A DNA stretch of 64,000 bases. Origin: Branchipolynoe longqiensis. Its lineage: Eukaryota; Annelida; Polychaeta; Phyllodocida; Polynoidae. How positions within the stretch are numbered: the first letter of the stretch is position 1; the number at the start of each line of letters is the position of its first letter. Location of the stretch: NCBI GenBank assembly GCA_030323885.1, contig CM059190.1, positions 88,821,865 through 88,885,864 of the forward strand, given 5' to 3'. Below are positions 63,796 through 64,000 of this stretch, one piece after another. Position numbers and translations under genes: made by a program. The notes under the pieces were generated by a model. It saw nothing but the letters and a program-made list of their open reading frames with translations, ran no database searches and was not told the origin of the DNA.

Positions 63796-64000
63796 TCATG
63801 AAACTTCTGTAGTTTCTGTTCCGTTAGAGATACGGTCATGGGCTTTGGTGTTAATCAGAAAACCTAAGCATTTTAATTCCCTATTCGGGACGAAAACAGA
63901 TTTCTTGTCATGAATGTAAAAACCTAAATCTGTTAATAAATCACACAAATCATTAACTGCTGTTTGGCATTTGTCAAAGGATTCTGCCATAATAAATGAA
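63796..64000 (-). pseudogene. DIRS1-like reverse transcriptase, C-terminal part, runs off the window
   Basis: The frame enters from the right edge just past where the YxDD box should be and reads MAESFDKCQTAVNDLCDLL, TDLGFYIHDKKSVFVPNREL, KCLGFLINTK, the region after the RT active site. It then drifts out of frame: one extra base near 63840 leads to the stop at 63796. The expected continuation (MTVSLTEQKLQKFHD, QVAVLIGIMVS) is visible in another frame from 63840 to about 63720. Confidence 0.8.

Overview
The window looks like nuclear DNA of a marine invertebrate, most likely a mollusc. It is AT-rich, its genes are split by introns with GT-AG borders, and there are no bacterial operons or ribosome-binding sites. 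It carries tRNA-derived SINEs of a type I know from gastropods and bivalves (13745-14078 and 49112-49443). It also carries tyrosine-recombinase (YR) retrotransposons, CR1/L2-like LINEs and many small inverted-repeat DNA elements. One assembly gap (93 N) lies at 39920-40012. The organism call is an inference.

The main host locus is on the minus strand. Exon-like blocks with good splice sites lie at 57670-57778, 49479-49591, 46872-47038, 23074-23198, 14104-14296, 12252-12420 and 9395-9590. From 49.6 kb down to 9.4 kb the reading frames join in phase (0-2, 2-1, 1-0, 0-1, 1-2, 2-end). The product would be a Cys-rich, heavily N-glycosylated extracellular protein with a Ser/Thr-rich linker. I do not recognise the family. 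Nearly everything between these exons is mobile DNA. A weak plus-strand two-exon candidate lies at 35049-35310.

YR retrotransposons: a Ngaro-like 3' half (1-2083, plus), an almost complete Ngaro-like element (16702-23010, minus: gag, RT, RNase H, YR, with A1-ORFs-B1-A2-B2 split direct repeats), a decayed third copy (about 27470-29400, plus) and a DIRS1-like element entering from the right edge (61291-64000, minus). In all three Ngaro-like copies the YR frame begins at a pyrimidine-rich CAG acceptor in the same phase, so the recombinase may be made from a spliced mRNA.

Other layers. (1) CR1/L2-like LINE copies at 2.9, 25.5, 39.1(-), 40.0 and 42.7 kb, several deleted inside, plus older LINE relics at 3.9, 5.3, 29.8, 30.7(-), 33.2(-), 49.8(-) and 53.9 kb. 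(2) About 18 SINE pieces built from interchangeable heads and two kinds of tail. (3) Inverted-repeat elements: five foldback-type ones whose interiors are each built from a private short motif (4.2, 8.1, 16.9, 23.4, 54.2 kb), a 7-bp-TSD family (13.1, 47.2 kb), a hairpin-ended family with a small ORF (36.2, 50.7 kb) and several MITE families. (4) Tandem arrays at 10.1 kb (69-bp unit), 57.05 kb (about 85 bp) and 57.9-60.1 kb (43 bp).
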